Below the pieces are notes generated by a model. That model was not told the origin of the DNA and did no database searches. It was given only the letters and a program-made list of their open reading frames with translations. This document shows positions 34,544 through 43,407 of a stretch of 64,000 bases of DNA, in pieces. Each line of letters opens with the position of its first letter. Within the stretch, counting starts at the first letter, position 1. This DNA comes from G958296245 sp965262055 (GTDB lineage: Bacteria; Chloroflexota; Dehalococcoidia; Lucifugimonadales; G958296245), in NCBI GenBank assembly GCA_965262055.1, contig CBDHEI010000002.1, forward strand, positions 806,001 through 870,000, given 5' to 3'. The translations under genes were made by a program, and so were the position numbers.

Positions 34544-35725
34544 TCAAGAGGCGCTGGGGGATAGGCGGAAGCGGACCAGGGCAATGGACAGGAAGGCCAC
34601 GCCGAAGGCGGCCAGGGCTGCCATCTCCAGGACTACGTCGCCGCCCTCGGCGCCGAAGAGCATCAGCTTGTTGAAGGCCGAGTTGGCCCAGCCGTGAGGG
34701 GTGAGCTTCGCCAGCGCCTGCATCCACTCGGGCGTTATGAACAGCGGCCACCAGCAGCCGCCCACGGGGGCGAGCAACAGTGAGGCCAGCACCGCCGCCG
34801 AGGAGGCGCTGGCCTGTGTGCGCACCAGGGCGGCCAGCATCACCCCGAAGGCGGCCGAGGTCAGCACCATCAACACGGAGATCAATATGACGGCGGCGGG
34901 GGAGGCGCCGAGGTCTATGCCGAAGGCGACCAAGCCGACGCCCCAGAGCGCGGCGAGCTGCAGCGCGCCCCGGTAGACGGAGCCGAGGTACTTGCCGGCC
35001 ACGACGGACTCTCGCCGCGCGCCGTTGGACATCAGCCGCTCCAGCGTGTGGTTCTGCCGCTCCCGCGTGATGGCCTCGGCGCCCAGGGCGGCGGCGAAGA
35101 AGACGAACATGGTCAGGTAGCCTGGCACCGTGAAGTTGCTGGCGTTGAACGCCTCCACCGGGCCGATCTGCTCGGTCTCGAAGCCGAGAAGTGCGCTGCC
35201 TCGTCCGAACGCCGCCATGTCCCGTGGCAAGGCCTCCTCACCGGTAATCTGCGCGATGGCCTGGAGGGCTATCCTCGTGTTGGAGGAGGCTGCGGCCACG
35301 GTCCGAGCGAAGCCCATGAGCGCGGCTTCCATCTCCGGGTCGCTGACCTGGGCGACGACCTCCAGCTTCGTTGGGCGGCCCTCCTCGAGGCTGGGGGTGA
35401 AGTCGGCTGGGAAGGCGACGAAGCCTGCGATCTCCTCTTCCTCGACGGCTCGCGTCGCCTCGTCGTACGTCATTTCAGTCAGGTCTACAAGGTCGTCCTC
35501 CGCAAGCACCTCGATGATCTGCCGGCTTATGCCCTCTTCCTCCTGGGTAACGACCGTAATGGAGAGCCGTTCGTCTCCGGGGTCCAGGTTGCGTAGCGCC
35601 AGGGAGAAGCCGAGTATGAAGATGAGCGGGAAGAGCAGGGCGAACCCGACGCCGAACCGGTCCTTCAGGAAGACCCGCGTGTCCTTTGCGGCTATAATGA
35701 GCGACTGCGCCAGCACCAGTCTCAA
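34544..35725 (-). CDS. ABC-2 type transporter permease (second subunit)
   Basis: 393 residues. One N-terminal transmembrane segment (VGFALLFPLIFILGFSLAL), a large extracytoplasmic domain of about 180 residues, then a cluster of five or so membrane segments (TVPGYLTMFVFFAAALGAEA, AVILISVLMVLTSAAFGVML, VLASLLLAPVGGCWWPLF). The ERQNHTLERLMSNGARR stretch is the ABC-2 coupling region. It is the third gene of a three-gene exporter operon, 16 bases after the first permease. Together the two permeases form a heterodimer (inference). Confidence 0.88.
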   Translation of the reverse strand: MRLVLAQSLIIAAKDTRVFLKDRFGVGFALLFPLIFILGFSLALRNLDPGDERLSITVVTQEEEGISRQIIEVLAEDDLVDLTEMTYDEATRAVEEEEIAGFVAFPADFTPSLEEGRPTKLEVVAQVSDPEMEAALMGFARTVAAASSNTRIALQAIAQITGEEALPRDMAAFGRGSALLGFETEQIGPVEAFNASNFTVPGYLTMFVFFAAALGAEAITRERQNHTLERLMSNGARRESVVAGKYLGSVYRGALQLAALWGVGLVAFGIDLGASPAAVILISVLMVLTSAAFGVMLAALVRTQASASSAAVLASLLLAPVGGCWWPLFITPEWMQALAKLTPHGWANSAFNKLMLFGAEGGDVVLEMAALAAFGVAFLSIALVRFRLSPSAS

Positions 35726-35741
35726 GTTATCACTCTTCCTG

Positions 35742-36908
35742 CTAGGCCGTGCGGAAGGCTACCCGGGCCAATATGAAGCCGATGACGGCGATGCCGCCCA
35801 GGATAGCGGCCTCCGGTCCCTGTCCAGCCAGACCTGCGTTGCCCGAGATGATCCCGTGAATGCCGTCGATGGCGTACTTGTTCAGGGTGAGCTTGCTCAG
35901 GAACGCCAGCACGCCGGTCTCTCCCACGCTGACGAAGGTGCCGCTGAAGACGGTCATGGTCATGGTCAGGAAGACCGATGCCCACGTCGCCTGTTCCTGG
36001 GTCCGGGCCATGCCCGCGACGACAAGGCCGAGGGAGCTGACCGCCGCGGCGATCAGTAGGCTCAAGACCACCACCTGCGCGAATGCGGCGGCATCTGCCA
36101 CCCTGAGCACTGCGAACGCCAGGGAGAGAAGTATCAGGGCCTGCGCCATCGCCCTGCCCACGCTCGCCAAGAACTTCCCCACGAACAGCTGGTTCACTGA
36201 TAGCCGCGTCGTGAGAAGCCGCTCCAGCGTCCCCGTCCTGCGTTCCACGATGATCGAGGCGGCGGACATGGTGGCGGCGAACATCAGGAACATCGTCAGC
36301 ACGCCCGGGATGAGCCTGTCTAATGGGTCCTCTTCCTCGCCCACGGTCCGGCGCTCGACTGTAACGGCAGGCGCGGTCCTGGCCTCATCCATCAGCGCCC
36401 TGACCGACTGCTCGATCTGGGCCTCCGGTATCCCCTTGCCGTTGAGCTGGGTACGCACCAACTCGCGTACCTCGAATTCGGCGGCGATGTCCTGGGCGGC
36501 GCCCTGAACGATCTGGGAGACGATCTGGCCAGTCTCTCCCCCTGAGCCGCGCCGCTTGAAGAGGACGGACGCGGGATCGCCCGCCTCGAGCTTCCCGGAG
36601 AAGCCGGCGGGGATGACCACGGCCGTCAGTATCCGGGAGCGGTCCAGCGCGCTGTCTGCCTCCGCTTCGGTGAGCACCTCCACGGTCAGCCCGTCGACGG
36701 CGGAGATGCGGTCGAGCAGCCTGGCGGCAACGGGGCCGCCGTCCAGGTCGACCATGCTTGCGGTAGCGTTGAAGGACGTGCCCCCGCCGAAGACGCCGTA
36801 CATCAGCGCGAAGAGGGCTATGGGGAGGGCGATGCTGAAGGCCAACGCGCCGCGGTCGGCGCCGAACCTCTTCAGCTCGACCCAGGCGACGACAAAGGGG
36901 CGGAGCAT
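35742..36908 (-). CDS. ABC-2 type transporter permease (first subunit)
   Basis: 388 residues with the same plan as its neighbour: an N-terminal segment (GALAFSIALPIALFALMYGVF), an extracytoplasmic domain with conserved DRSRILTAVVIPAGF, then IPGVLTMFLMFAATMSAASI, ERRTGTLERLLTTRLS and further membrane segments. The start is two bases from the stop of the ATPase gene. Substrate unknown; ABC-2 exporters of this type handle drugs, lipids or glycolipids. Confidence 0.88.
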   Translation of the reverse strand: MLRPFVVAWVELKRFGADRGALAFSIALPIALFALMYGVFGGGTSFNATASMVDLDGGPVAARLLDRISAVDGLTVEVLTEAEADSALDRSRILTAVVIPAGFSGKLEAGDPASVLFKRRGSGGETGQIVSQIVQGAAQDIAAEFEVRELVRTQLNGKGIPEAQIEQSVRALMDEARTAPAVTVERRTVGEEEDPLDRLIPGVLTMFLMFAATMSAASIIVERRTGTLERLLTTRLSVNQLFVGKFLASVGRAMAQALILLSLAFAVLRVADAAAFAQVVVLSLLIAAAVSSLGLVVAGMARTQEQATWASVFLTMTMTVFSGTFVSVGETGVLAFLSKLTLNKYAIDGIHGIISGNAGLAGQGPEAAILGGIAVIGFILARVAFRTA

Positions 36909-36909
36909 G

Positions 36910-37659
36910 TCAGTCGCGGAGGCTCCGGCCCGTGAGGTTGAGGAAGACCTGCTCCAGCGTGACCTCGTCGGGAGGGCCGATGGCCGACTTGAGGCTGACA
37001 GGGGTGTCGAGCGCGATGAGCTGGCCGTGGTCCATGACGCCGATGCGGTCGCACAGGCGGTCGGCCTCCTCCATGTAGTGGGTGGTGTAGAGCACGGTCA
37101 TGCCCTCGTCCCGGAGCCGGAGGATCGTCTCGAAGATGTGGTTCCGGGACTGCGGGTCGACCCCGACGGTGGGCTCGTCGAGGAAGAGGAGCTGCGGCCT
37201 GCCCATCAGCGCCACCGCGAGGTTGACGCGGCGCTTCATGCCCCCGGAGAACTTCTGCACCGAGTCCGACGCTCGGTCCAGCAACCCGACGAATTCCAGG
37301 TTCTCTGCGGCGGCGTCCTTAGCCTGCCGGGCGCCCAGCCCTGTCATCCGCCCGAAGAAGACGAGGTTGTCCGTGGCGGACAGCTCTTCGTAGAGGGCCA
37401 GCTCCTGGGGGCAGACGCCTATGAGCTTACGCACCTCGTCCGCCTCCCGCAGCACCGAGTGTGTACCTATGACTACGTCCCCCGCGTCGGGCGCCAGCAC
37501 GGTGGAGAGCATCCTGATCGTGGTCGTCTTTCCCGCGCCGTTGGGGCCGAGTAGCCCCAATATCTCCTGGCGCCGAATGGAGAAAGTGACGTCGTTGACC
37601 GCCAACGCGCCGTCGAAGCTCTTGCTGAGGCTTGTAGCGGTGAGGAAGTCCTTGTCCAT
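36910..37659 (-). CDS. ABC transporter ATP-binding protein
   Basis: 249-residue ATPase of an ABC-2 exporter. Walker A GPNGAGKTT, Q-loop in IGVCPQELALYEELSATDN, signature KFSGGMKRRVNLAVAL, Walker B LLFLDEPTVGVDPQSR and switch His in VLYTTHYMEEADRLCDR. First gene of the operon with the two permeases. Confidence 0.93.
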   Translation of the reverse strand: MDKDFLTATSLSKSFDGALAVNDVTFSIRRQEILGLLGPNGAGKTTTIRMLSTVLAPDAGDVVIGTHSVLREADEVRKLIGVCPQELALYEELSATDNLVFFGRMTGLGARQAKDAAAENLEFVGLLDRASDSVQKFSGGMKRRVNLAVALMGRPQLLFLDEPTVGVDPQSRNHIFETILRLRDEGMTVLYTTHYMEEADRLCDRIGVMDHGQLIALDTPVSLKSAIGPPDEVTLEQVFLNLTGRSLRD

Positions 37660-37688
37660 ACTGCCTGAGTTTGCCAGATTTCCCTGGG

Positions 37689-38243
37689 CTAGGGCCGGAA
37701 TATGTAATCGAGGTCGACGCTGAAGCCCTGCAATATGGGAGAAGTCAGGGTCTCCCCCTTGCGGTAGACGCCCGCTTCTTCGAAGTCGCGCTCGCTGTGC
37801 AGCAGAACCGTTACAGTCATGGCGTCGGGGTCGACGAGCCAGTACTCCTTGACGCCGTGCTCGGCGTACAGCTTGCGCTTCACCGTCCGGTCGCGCTCGT
37901 CGGTGGATGGAGATCCAATCTCCACCGCCAGGTCAGGCGCGCCCTGGATGTTGGGGCGGGTGATGATGTGCTCACGCTCCCTGGACACGAACAGCAGGTC
38001 GGGCTGCACCACGTTCGTATCCGACAGTACAACGTCGGCGGGGACGAAGTAGACGCGGCCGAGATTGCGCCCCTCCACGAAGTTGCTGAGCCGCGAGCCC
38101 AACTTGGCCTGAGCGTCTTGGTGGGACATATTCGGCGACGGAGCCATGTGAAGCTCTCCATTCAGGAGCTCCCATCGCTCGTCATCGGGGGTCTCCAGGT
38201 AGTCCTCGTAAGTAGACTGGGTCGAGGGCTTGGTGGTGACCAT
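37689..38243 (-). CDS. Uma2-family (DUF820) restriction-endonuclease-like protein
   Basis: 184 residues. The PD-(D/E)xK core is seen in VVQPDLLFVSRE and PDLAVEIGSPSTDERDR with KRKLYAEHGVKEYWLVDP. The ATG at 38243 is chosen because the open frame upstream lacks family sequence. Uma2 proteins are numerous in Chloroflexota and cyanobacteria and have no settled role. A remnant of a second copy lies immediately upstream. Confidence 0.85.
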   Translation of the reverse strand: MVTTKPSTQSTYEDYLETPDDERWELLNGELHMAPSPNMSHQDAQAKLGSRLSNFVEGRNLGRVYFVPADVVLSDTNVVQPDLLFVSREREHIITRPNIQGAPDLAVEIGSPSTDERDRTVKRKLYAEHGVKEYWLVDPDAMTVTVLLHSERDFEEAGVYRKGETLTSPILQGFSVDLDYIFRP

Positions 38244-38268
38244 CGTATGCCCAGTATACCTGACCGAG

Positions 38269-38395
38269 CTAGGCCCGGAATTCATCGTGCAAGTTGACGC
38301 TGAAGCCTTTCAGTGAGGGAGAGTTAGGGTCTGGCCTTTGCGGCAGATACCCGCCCCCCTCGAAGGTGTACTCGCGGCGGCGTCCGGGCTCTTCA
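38269..38395 (-). pseudogene. Uma2 C-terminal remnant
   Basis: About 42 codons ending SPSLKGFSVNLHDEFRA, matching the end of the intact neighbour (SPILQGFSVDLDYIFRP), preceded by EYTFEGGGYLPQRPD. Only the C-terminus remains. It begins where the PhyH gene stops, so the PhyH-bearing segment replaced the rest. Confidence 0.75.
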
Positions 38396-39253
38396 CGCGA
38401 CCCAGTGCCTGAACAGCGGCTTGGCTCGGTCGGGCAGCGCCTCGTACGTCTCCCGCGGGACGTTGGGGTTGACGTGGTCTCTGCCGTTCGTCTCGACGAC
38501 GATCGCCTCCCGATCGGGATGGCCCTCACGCTGCACATTGAGGTTGAGCCACCACGGGGCGTAGCGGACGCTGATCGCAACGCGGGCGGTGTCGCCGGGG
38601 TTCTCGGCGACCGAATGCCACAGGCGGCTGTCGTAGAAGACGGTGTCGCCGGGTCCGCCGACCACTGTCATCTCGGTCGGGTACGGCGCGTCGCGGTCGA
38701 CGCCGTTGTCGCCGGACGGGTTGTTGGGCCACCGGTGGCTGCCGGGCACTATCAGGGTGCCGCCGGTCTCCTTGGAGAACTCGGTCAGCATGAAGATCGA
38801 CGACAGGTGCATCACGGCGTCCGGGTACGGCGCGGGCACGTGCGAAGCCGTTGTCTGATTGAACGGCCAGTCCGAGTGCCAGTAGCCTCTCTTGACGCCC
38901 GGACTGTTGATCAGGCCGGTCACTGTGGAGATGCGGACGTGTTTGCCGAGCATCCGCTCGGCCGCCCCGAGGATTGCCTCGTCGGCAAAGTACTTAGATA
39001 TGTCGGGAAGGACCCTTATCAGTCCGAGCGCCAAGCCGATCCCCTGCCCCCCGATGCGGTGGCCCTTGGCCCTCATCTCCTTGACGAAGGCCTCGTGCTC
39101 GGCGCTGGCCGTGGCCTCCTCCTCGACCACCATGTCGCGTACGGCTTCCACCTCGCGCTCCGGTATCACCTCCGGTATCACCTCCGGTATCACCTCCGGT
39201 ATCACGCACCAGCCGTCCATTCGTACGCGCCGCACGATCTCGTCCGTGTTCAA
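38393..39253 (-). CDS. Phytanoyl-CoA dioxygenase (PhyH) family protein
   Basis: 286-residue Fe(II)/2-oxoglutarate dioxygenase. The iron ligands are His and Asp of GYWHSDWPFNQ and the distal His of LWHSVAENPGDTARVAIS, whose Arg would bind 2-oxoglutarate. Such proteins hydroxylate varied small molecules. Odd feature: residues near 15-32 read EVIPEVIPEVIPEVIPER, encoded by a 12-base tandem repeat, so the N-terminus has expanded in frame. It follows the DUF402 gene and faces the Uma2 remnant. Confidence 0.88.
   Translation of the reverse strand: MNTDEIVRRVRMDGWCVIPEVIPEVIPEVIPEREVEAVRDMVVEEEATASAEHEAFVKEMRAKGHRIGGQGIGLALGLIRVLPDISKYFADEAILGAAERMLGKHVRISTVTGLINSPGVKRGYWHSDWPFNQTTASHVPAPYPDAVMHLSSIFMLTEFSKETGGTLIVPGSHRWPNNPSGDNGVDRDAPYPTEMTVVGGPGDTVFYDSRLWHSVAENPGDTARVAISVRYAPWWLNLNVQREGHPDREAIVVETNGRDHVNPNVPRETYEALPDRAKPLFRHWVA
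39161..39205. repeat. 12-bp tandem repeat inside the PhyH gene
   Basis: Nearly four copies of CGGTATCACCTC, each encoding Glu-Val-Ile-Pro on the minus strand. Unit length is a multiple of three, so copy-number changes keep the frame. Confidence 0.9.
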
Positions 39254-39325
39254 GTCAGTCCTCCCGCTGCTTTAATCAAGTGTACCTTCGATCCGCCCCG
39301 CGTATCTACCAGGACGTCGTTCCAC

Positions 39326-39979
39326 TCACAAGCGCATTCCCCGGACCTCGTCCGGGCCCAGGGCGTCCCAGTCGTCTGGAATGGCCGGCGCCGGCCATTC
39401 GGGCCTGGCCCTCCAGCGCTCCCAGCCGTCGCGGAAGGGCGGCCCGTAGCTCTCGATCACCTCTATCATCCGCTCGCCCTCCGTACGCGCCGCCTCGACC
39501 TCCCGGCCGGTGAGAACGCCCCGCCGGTGGAGCTCCCGGAGCTCGTCTTTGTCCTTCCACGACCAGGTCATGTCCGGCTTCACTACGATGTCGAGGGCGT
39601 AGTCGAGGACGACAATGCCGCGGCTGGTCCGCCGGATGGGCGCCTGCAAGTTGACGTACCAAGTCTGCAGCCTCCAGTCTGTGGACCAGAACAGCCATAC
39701 CGAGTGGAACGAGCCTGGAGGATTCAGGGTCAGCACGTGGTATTCCCCGGAAACCCGCTCCGTTAGGTCCCACTCGCGGCGGATCATCATCTCCACGCGC
39801 TCGGCTACTGGAATGTCGTAGCGCCGGACCAGCGTAGCCGACCGAAAAGGCGCGCCCGGATGTGTGTATAGGGCGAGAAGGTCCGGGCGGTCCTCGACGA
39901 CGGTAACGGGGCGGGATGTCAGTAGCCGGTCAGTCCACAGGTCCTGCTGAAGGACCTGCGTGCCGGGCTCCCAGGGCAA
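39326..39979 (-). CDS. DUF402 domain protein
   Basis: 217 residues with the DUF402 core: WYVNLQAPIRRTSRGIVVLD, DYALDIVVKPDMTWSWKDKD. Characterised DUF402 proteins are nucleoside di/triphosphatases or FomD-like hydrolases of nucleotide conjugates. The start is four bases after the hisB stop, so it is probably the next gene of the same transcript. A link to histidine synthesis is not known. Confidence 0.82.
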   Translation of the reverse strand: MPWEPGTQVLQQDLWTDRLLTSRPVTVVEDRPDLLALYTHPGAPFRSATLVRRYDIPVAERVEMMIRREWDLTERVSGEYHVLTLNPPGSFHSVWLFWSTDWRLQTWYVNLQAPIRRTSRGIVVLDYALDIVVKPDMTWSWKDKDELRELHRRGVLTGREVEAARTEGERMIEVIESYGPPFRDGWERWRARPEWPAPAIPDDWDALGPDEVRGMRL

Positions 39980-39982
39980 GTC

Positions 39983-40582
39983 TTATCCCTCTATCGTGCC
40001 CTTGGTGCTGGGCACGGCGCCGCCGCGCCTCTCGTCGATGGCGGACGCGGCTCTGAGCGCCCGCGCCAGCGCCTTGAAGAGCGCCTCCGCCTTGTGGTGG
40101 TTATTGGCTCCCGCCAGCACCTGGGCGTGCAGGTTGAACCCGCCTTCGCGGGACAGCGTTTCGAGGAAGTGCGTGACCAGGGAGGCGGAAAGGCTACCCA
40201 TGTCGGTGTCGCTCAGCTTGGCGTCGATGACCGGGTAGCCTCTGCCGCTGAGGTCCACCGCCACCAGCGCCAGCGTCTCGTCCAGCGGCACGAAGGAGTG
40301 GCCCGTCCTGATGATGCCCGATCCGTCTCCGACGGCCTGCCGGAGCGCGCGCCCCAGCACTATCCCCACATCCTCGACTATGTGGTGCCAGCCCACCTCG
40401 ATGTCGCCGGACGCTGACAACTCCACGTCGATCAGGCCGTGGCGGGAGATCTGGGCCAGCAGGTGATCGAACATACCGTTACCGGTGCATATGCTGTACT
40501 GGCCGGTGCCGTCCAGGTCTACGGAGACCGATATGTCGGTCTCGCCGGTCTTTCTGCTTATCTGGGCAGTGCGTCTTGTCAC
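39983..40582 (-). CDS. hisB: Imidazoleglycerol-phosphate dehydratase
   Basis: Dehydrates imidazole glycerol phosphate to imidazole acetol phosphate, the step before HisC. 199 residues, monofunctional. Metal motifs: FDHLLAQISRHG, GWHHIVEDVGIVLG and GANNHHKAEALFKALARALR. GTG start. It is separated from the other his genes by the GMC oxidoreductase pair, although all lie on the same strand with tiny gaps. Confidence 0.95.
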   Translation of the reverse strand: MTRRTAQISRKTGETDISVSVDLDGTGQYSICTGNGMFDHLLAQISRHGLIDVELSASGDIEVGWHHIVEDVGIVLGRALRQAVGDGSGIIRTGHSFVPLDETLALVAVDLSGRGYPVIDAKLSDTDMGSLSASLVTHFLETLSREGGFNLHAQVLAGANNHHKAEALFKALARALRAASAIDERRGGAVPSTKGTIEG

Positions 40583-40585
40583 GGT

Positions 40586-41041
40586 CTAAGCATCCTTGTA
40601 TAGCTTGCCAAGCTTCTTTGGGTTGTCGAGCAGGCGGTAGTCGAAGGGCTCCAGGACGTACCCGACGGGCTGAGGCGGCGTCGGGTCGAGTCCCAAACCC
40701 TCTACGACGGTGGGGTTGGAGTAGTAGCCGGCGTAGCCCTCGCGCACCAGCGTCGTGAAGAAGGAAGGGTGGGAGGTCTCTACGCCGCGCATCCGGGACA
40801 CCTTCTCGTCGGCGCCCAGAGACTCGAACGGGCTGGGACCCGCGTCCAGGGCAGCCAGGCCCGACAGGAAGGAGTGCCTGAGCTCGGGGCTGCGCTCCAG
40901 CACTCCGTCTATGTAGTCCGCCGCCCCGGCTTCGCCAGCGCCGGGGCGGTCGCCCGCTGGAGGGACGATATGGTCGAGCGCGTCGACGAGCAGCGCTCGC
41001 TGCGCGGGCGAGAGAACTCCGTTTCCCTTGCTGTCCGTCAT
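40586..41041 (-). CDS. Gluconate 2-dehydrogenase subunit 3-like protein
   Basis: 151 residues of the small-subunit family that partners GMC-type dehydrogenases: ALLVDALDHIVPPAG, ADYIDGVLERSPELRHSF, HPSFFTTLVREGYAGYYSN. No twin-arginine signal is visible, unlike many homologues. It follows the GMC gene by about 10 bases, so the two should form one enzyme. Start at ATG 41041 because upstream sequence lies within the GMC gene. Confidence 0.82.
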   Translation of the reverse strand: MTDSKGNGVLSPAQRALLVDALDHIVPPAGDRPGAGEAGAADYIDGVLERSPELRHSFLSGLAALDAGPSPFESLGADEKVSRMRGVETSHPSFFTTLVREGYAGYYSNPTVVEGLGLDPTPPQPVGYVLEPFDYRLLDNPKKLGKLYKDA

Positions 41042-41051
41042 AGGGATACCT

Positions 41052-42668
41052 CTAGCCCCGCTGAGAGCGGGCGGTCTTCTGTATCCGTGCTGCGATGTAC
41101 AGGGCAAGGGCCTGGATCGTGGAGGTCGGATTCACGGCGCCTCCCGTGGTGAGGATGCTGCCGTCGATCACGTAAAGGTTGTCGACCTCGTGGCTCCTGC
41201 CGCCGCTGTCCACGACCGACCTTTCGGGGTCAGTGCCCATCCTCGCAGTACCCATCAGGTGCCAGCCGGCGCGGTGCAGCAGCGGGTTGACGAGCACCTG
41301 CCGGGCGCCCGCCGCCTCCAGCGCCTCGCTGCTGCGCGCGATGGCGTGGTCCAGCAGCCGGCGGCTGTTCTCCGATAGGGTGTAGCTGATCTTGGGCGCT
41401 GGCAGGCCGTCGCCGTCCGTAGGCTCGGGGTCCAACGTAACGCGGTTGTGGCTCTCCGGCAGGTCGTCGCCAATGGCGCAGAGGGTTGCCGTGCGCCCGT
41501 GCCTCTCGGTGAAGGTACTGTGATGGCCTTCGCCCCACGGAATGGGGCCGTGCGCGCCGAGACCGCCGAGGGCAGTGGTCAACGGGCCGGAGCTCCGGGC
41601 CATCTGCAGGGTGTAGCCTCGAATGAAGCCCCGGCTCGCGTCGCTCTCGTAGAACTCCTGGCTCATGATGACGCAGCCGAGGGGGCCCTTGTGGCCGTCC
41701 AGGTGGTCGTCGAAGACGCCGGTCACCATGCCGTAGGGGTGGAACATAAGGTGGGTGCCCACGAGGCCGTTGCCGTTGGCAAGCCCGTTGGGGAACCGCC
41801 CCGACTGAGAGCTGAGGAGGATGCGCGGCGTACCCACGCCGTTGCAGGCCATGACGACGATGCGCGCCTTCTGCTCGTGCAGGACGCCGTCGCGGTCGTA
41901 GTAGACGGCGCCGCTCGCCCGGCCGTCGGCGCCGACGTTGATCTCCCGCACCCTGGCGCCCGTCCTGAGCTCCGCGCCCTTGGCGATGGCCTTGGGCCAG
42001 TAGCTGACGTCGCTGCTGGCCTTCGCCCTGCGGTAGCACCCGATGTCGCACGGGCCGCAGTTGTTGCAGGGCGCCCTACCGTCGTACGGCGCAGTGAGCA
42101 CGGCGTTGTCGGAGGGCCACCAGTGCCAGCCGAGGTTGTCGAACCCCTCTATGACCTTCTCGCCCACCTTGCCCATCGGCACCGGCGGAGTCTGGCGCGG
42201 TGACCTCGGCGGGTTGGCCGGGTCGCCGGTGACCCCCGCCACGCCGATCATCCGGTCGTTCAGGTCGAAGTACGGCTCCAGGTCGTAGTAGGAGAGCGGC
42301 CAGTCGTCGGCGACCCCGTCCAGCGTCCTGACGCGGAAGTCCGAGGGGTGCATGCGCGGGAAGTGGCCGCTCCAGTGAATCGTGCTGCCGCCGACGGCGT
42401 TGTACATCAGCGGCGCGATGGGGGAGTCGGCGTTGTTGACCGGGTAGTCCTGCGGCTCCGCCCTGATATTGGGGTCAGGGCTGAAGTCGGTCAGGCGGTG
42501 GGTCTCCCAGTCCTGGTGGGCGGACGGGTACGCCTTGGGGTCCACCCAGTCCCCCTGCTCCAGGCACATCACGTCGAAGCCGGCGTTGGCGAGGCTCCAC
42601 GAAAACGCCCCACCGGACGCGCCGGCCCCGATCACTAGGGCGTCCACGGTCCCATTGTTGCTGCCCAT
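41052..42668 (-). CDS. GMC-family FAD-dependent oxidoreductase (large subunit)
   Basis: 538 residues. The FAD-binding motif ALVIGAGASGGAFSWSLANA begins at about residue 10. A Cys cluster APCNNCGPCDIGCYRRAK, GGSTIHWSGHFPRMHPSDF, and the C-terminal HLMGTARMGTDPERSVVD with TGGAVNPTSTIQALAL identify the GMC C-terminal domain with its catalytic His. It probably oxidises a sugar or sugar acid together with the subunit-3 protein. Its first 60 bases are repeated between the two hisC genes. It interrupts the his gene order. Confidence 0.9.
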   Translation of the reverse strand: MGSNNGTVDALVIGAGASGGAFSWSLANAGFDVMCLEQGDWVDPKAYPSAHQDWETHRLTDFSPDPNIRAEPQDYPVNNADSPIAPLMYNAVGGSTIHWSGHFPRMHPSDFRVRTLDGVADDWPLSYYDLEPYFDLNDRMIGVAGVTGDPANPPRSPRQTPPVPMGKVGEKVIEGFDNLGWHWWPSDNAVLTAPYDGRAPCNNCGPCDIGCYRRAKASSDVSYWPKAIAKGAELRTGARVREINVGADGRASGAVYYDRDGVLHEQKARIVVMACNGVGTPRILLSSQSGRFPNGLANGNGLVGTHLMFHPYGMVTGVFDDHLDGHKGPLGCVIMSQEFYESDASRGFIRGYTLQMARSSGPLTTALGGLGAHGPIPWGEGHHSTFTERHGRTATLCAIGDDLPESHNRVTLDPEPTDGDGLPAPKISYTLSENSRRLLDHAIARSSEALEAAGARQVLVNPLLHRAGWHLMGTARMGTDPERSVVDSGGRSHEVDNLYVIDGSILTTGGAVNPTSTIQALALYIAARIQKTARSQRG

Positions 42669-42737
42669 CTTTCGGTTCTCCTGCTCGTCGACGCTAACCG
42701 GAATGGAAACCCATTATATTATCTACCGGTGCCTCCA

Positions 42738-43091
42738 CTACAATAGCGGCAGCGGGTCGCCGCTGGTGTCGATCACACGAGGGCCTCTCGGTACTCCCCC
42801 GGCTGCATTCCATTCACCACCTCCCTTTATCTCGCCGATCCGCGACCGGATGCGCGGCCATGAAGTCGGTAGCAGGACGAGTACGGCGAGTTGTCGATCG
42901 GCAAGATTCTGTTGGTTGCGAAGCTGTTGGTCCGTTGTGATGAGGAGCTGGTAACCGTATTCTTCGGCTTGATGAAGGAGGACGCTATTGCGTAGGTTGG
43001 ACCAGCCCAACTCAAAGGCTGTGTCGACCGAGTGCTCGGTGAGGTGCTGCCGGAGGGGAACAGGAGTGCCCTGATCGAACAGGATCTTCAA
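42738..43091 (-). CDS. DUF5615 PIN-like toxin
   Basis: 117 residues from a TTG that overlaps the DUF433 stop as TTGA. The N-terminus LKILFDQGTPVPLRQHL carries the conserved first Asp (residue 6); LLITTDQQLRNQQN carries the second acidic site; the C-terminal part is long and Pro/Gly-rich. DUF5615 proteins have a Mut7-C/PIN-like fold and are predicted RNases paired with DUF433 antitoxins. The module sits between hisC and the GMC gene on their strand. Confidence 0.8.
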   Translation of the reverse strand: MKILFDQGTPVPLRQHLTEHSVDTAFELGWSNLRNSVLLHQAEEYGYQLLITTDQQLRNQQNLADRQLAVLVLLPTSWPRIRSRIGEIKGGGEWNAAGGVPRGPRVIDTSGDPLPLL

Positions 43092-43315
43092 GAGAGCGCC
43101 GGAGACTCCAGCGAGCTCACTTCGTGGGCGAGGACGGCTTCCACTTTCCAGCCATCGACGCCTGGGAACCACTGGAGGAACTGTTCCACCGACGCACCGT
43201 CCTTGAGATTCTCGAAGAGTGCGGCCAGGGGCACGCGCGTCCCGCGGAACACCCAAGTTCCACTGAGCTTATCCGTGATCCTTTCGACTGCGGAGCACCG
43301 CTCCCAATCTGTCAT
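43088..43315 (-). CDS. DUF433 antitoxin
   Basis: 75 residues with the DUF433 winged-helix core: LSGTWVFRGTRVPLAALFEN and SVEQFLQWFPGVDGWKVEAVL. It partners the DUF5615 protein translated from the overlapping TTGA. Such pairs are predicted type II toxin-antitoxin systems. Confidence 0.85.
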   Translation of the reverse strand: MTDWERCSAVERITDKLSGTWVFRGTRVPLAALFENLKDGASVEQFLQWFPGVDGWKVEAVLAHEVSSLESPALS

Positions 43316-43407
43316 CTTCCCACTCTCATGGGCATGATCCTGCGCTGTTAACTGCCTATGCCACCACCTGGCCAGTCTAACAGGGATGAGCTACTCGATT
43401 ATGCCTG

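Noticed and set aside
39161..39205. Possible CRISPR-like short repeats
   Set aside because: Contiguous 12-bp units without spacers inside a coding gene; no cas genes anywhere in the window.
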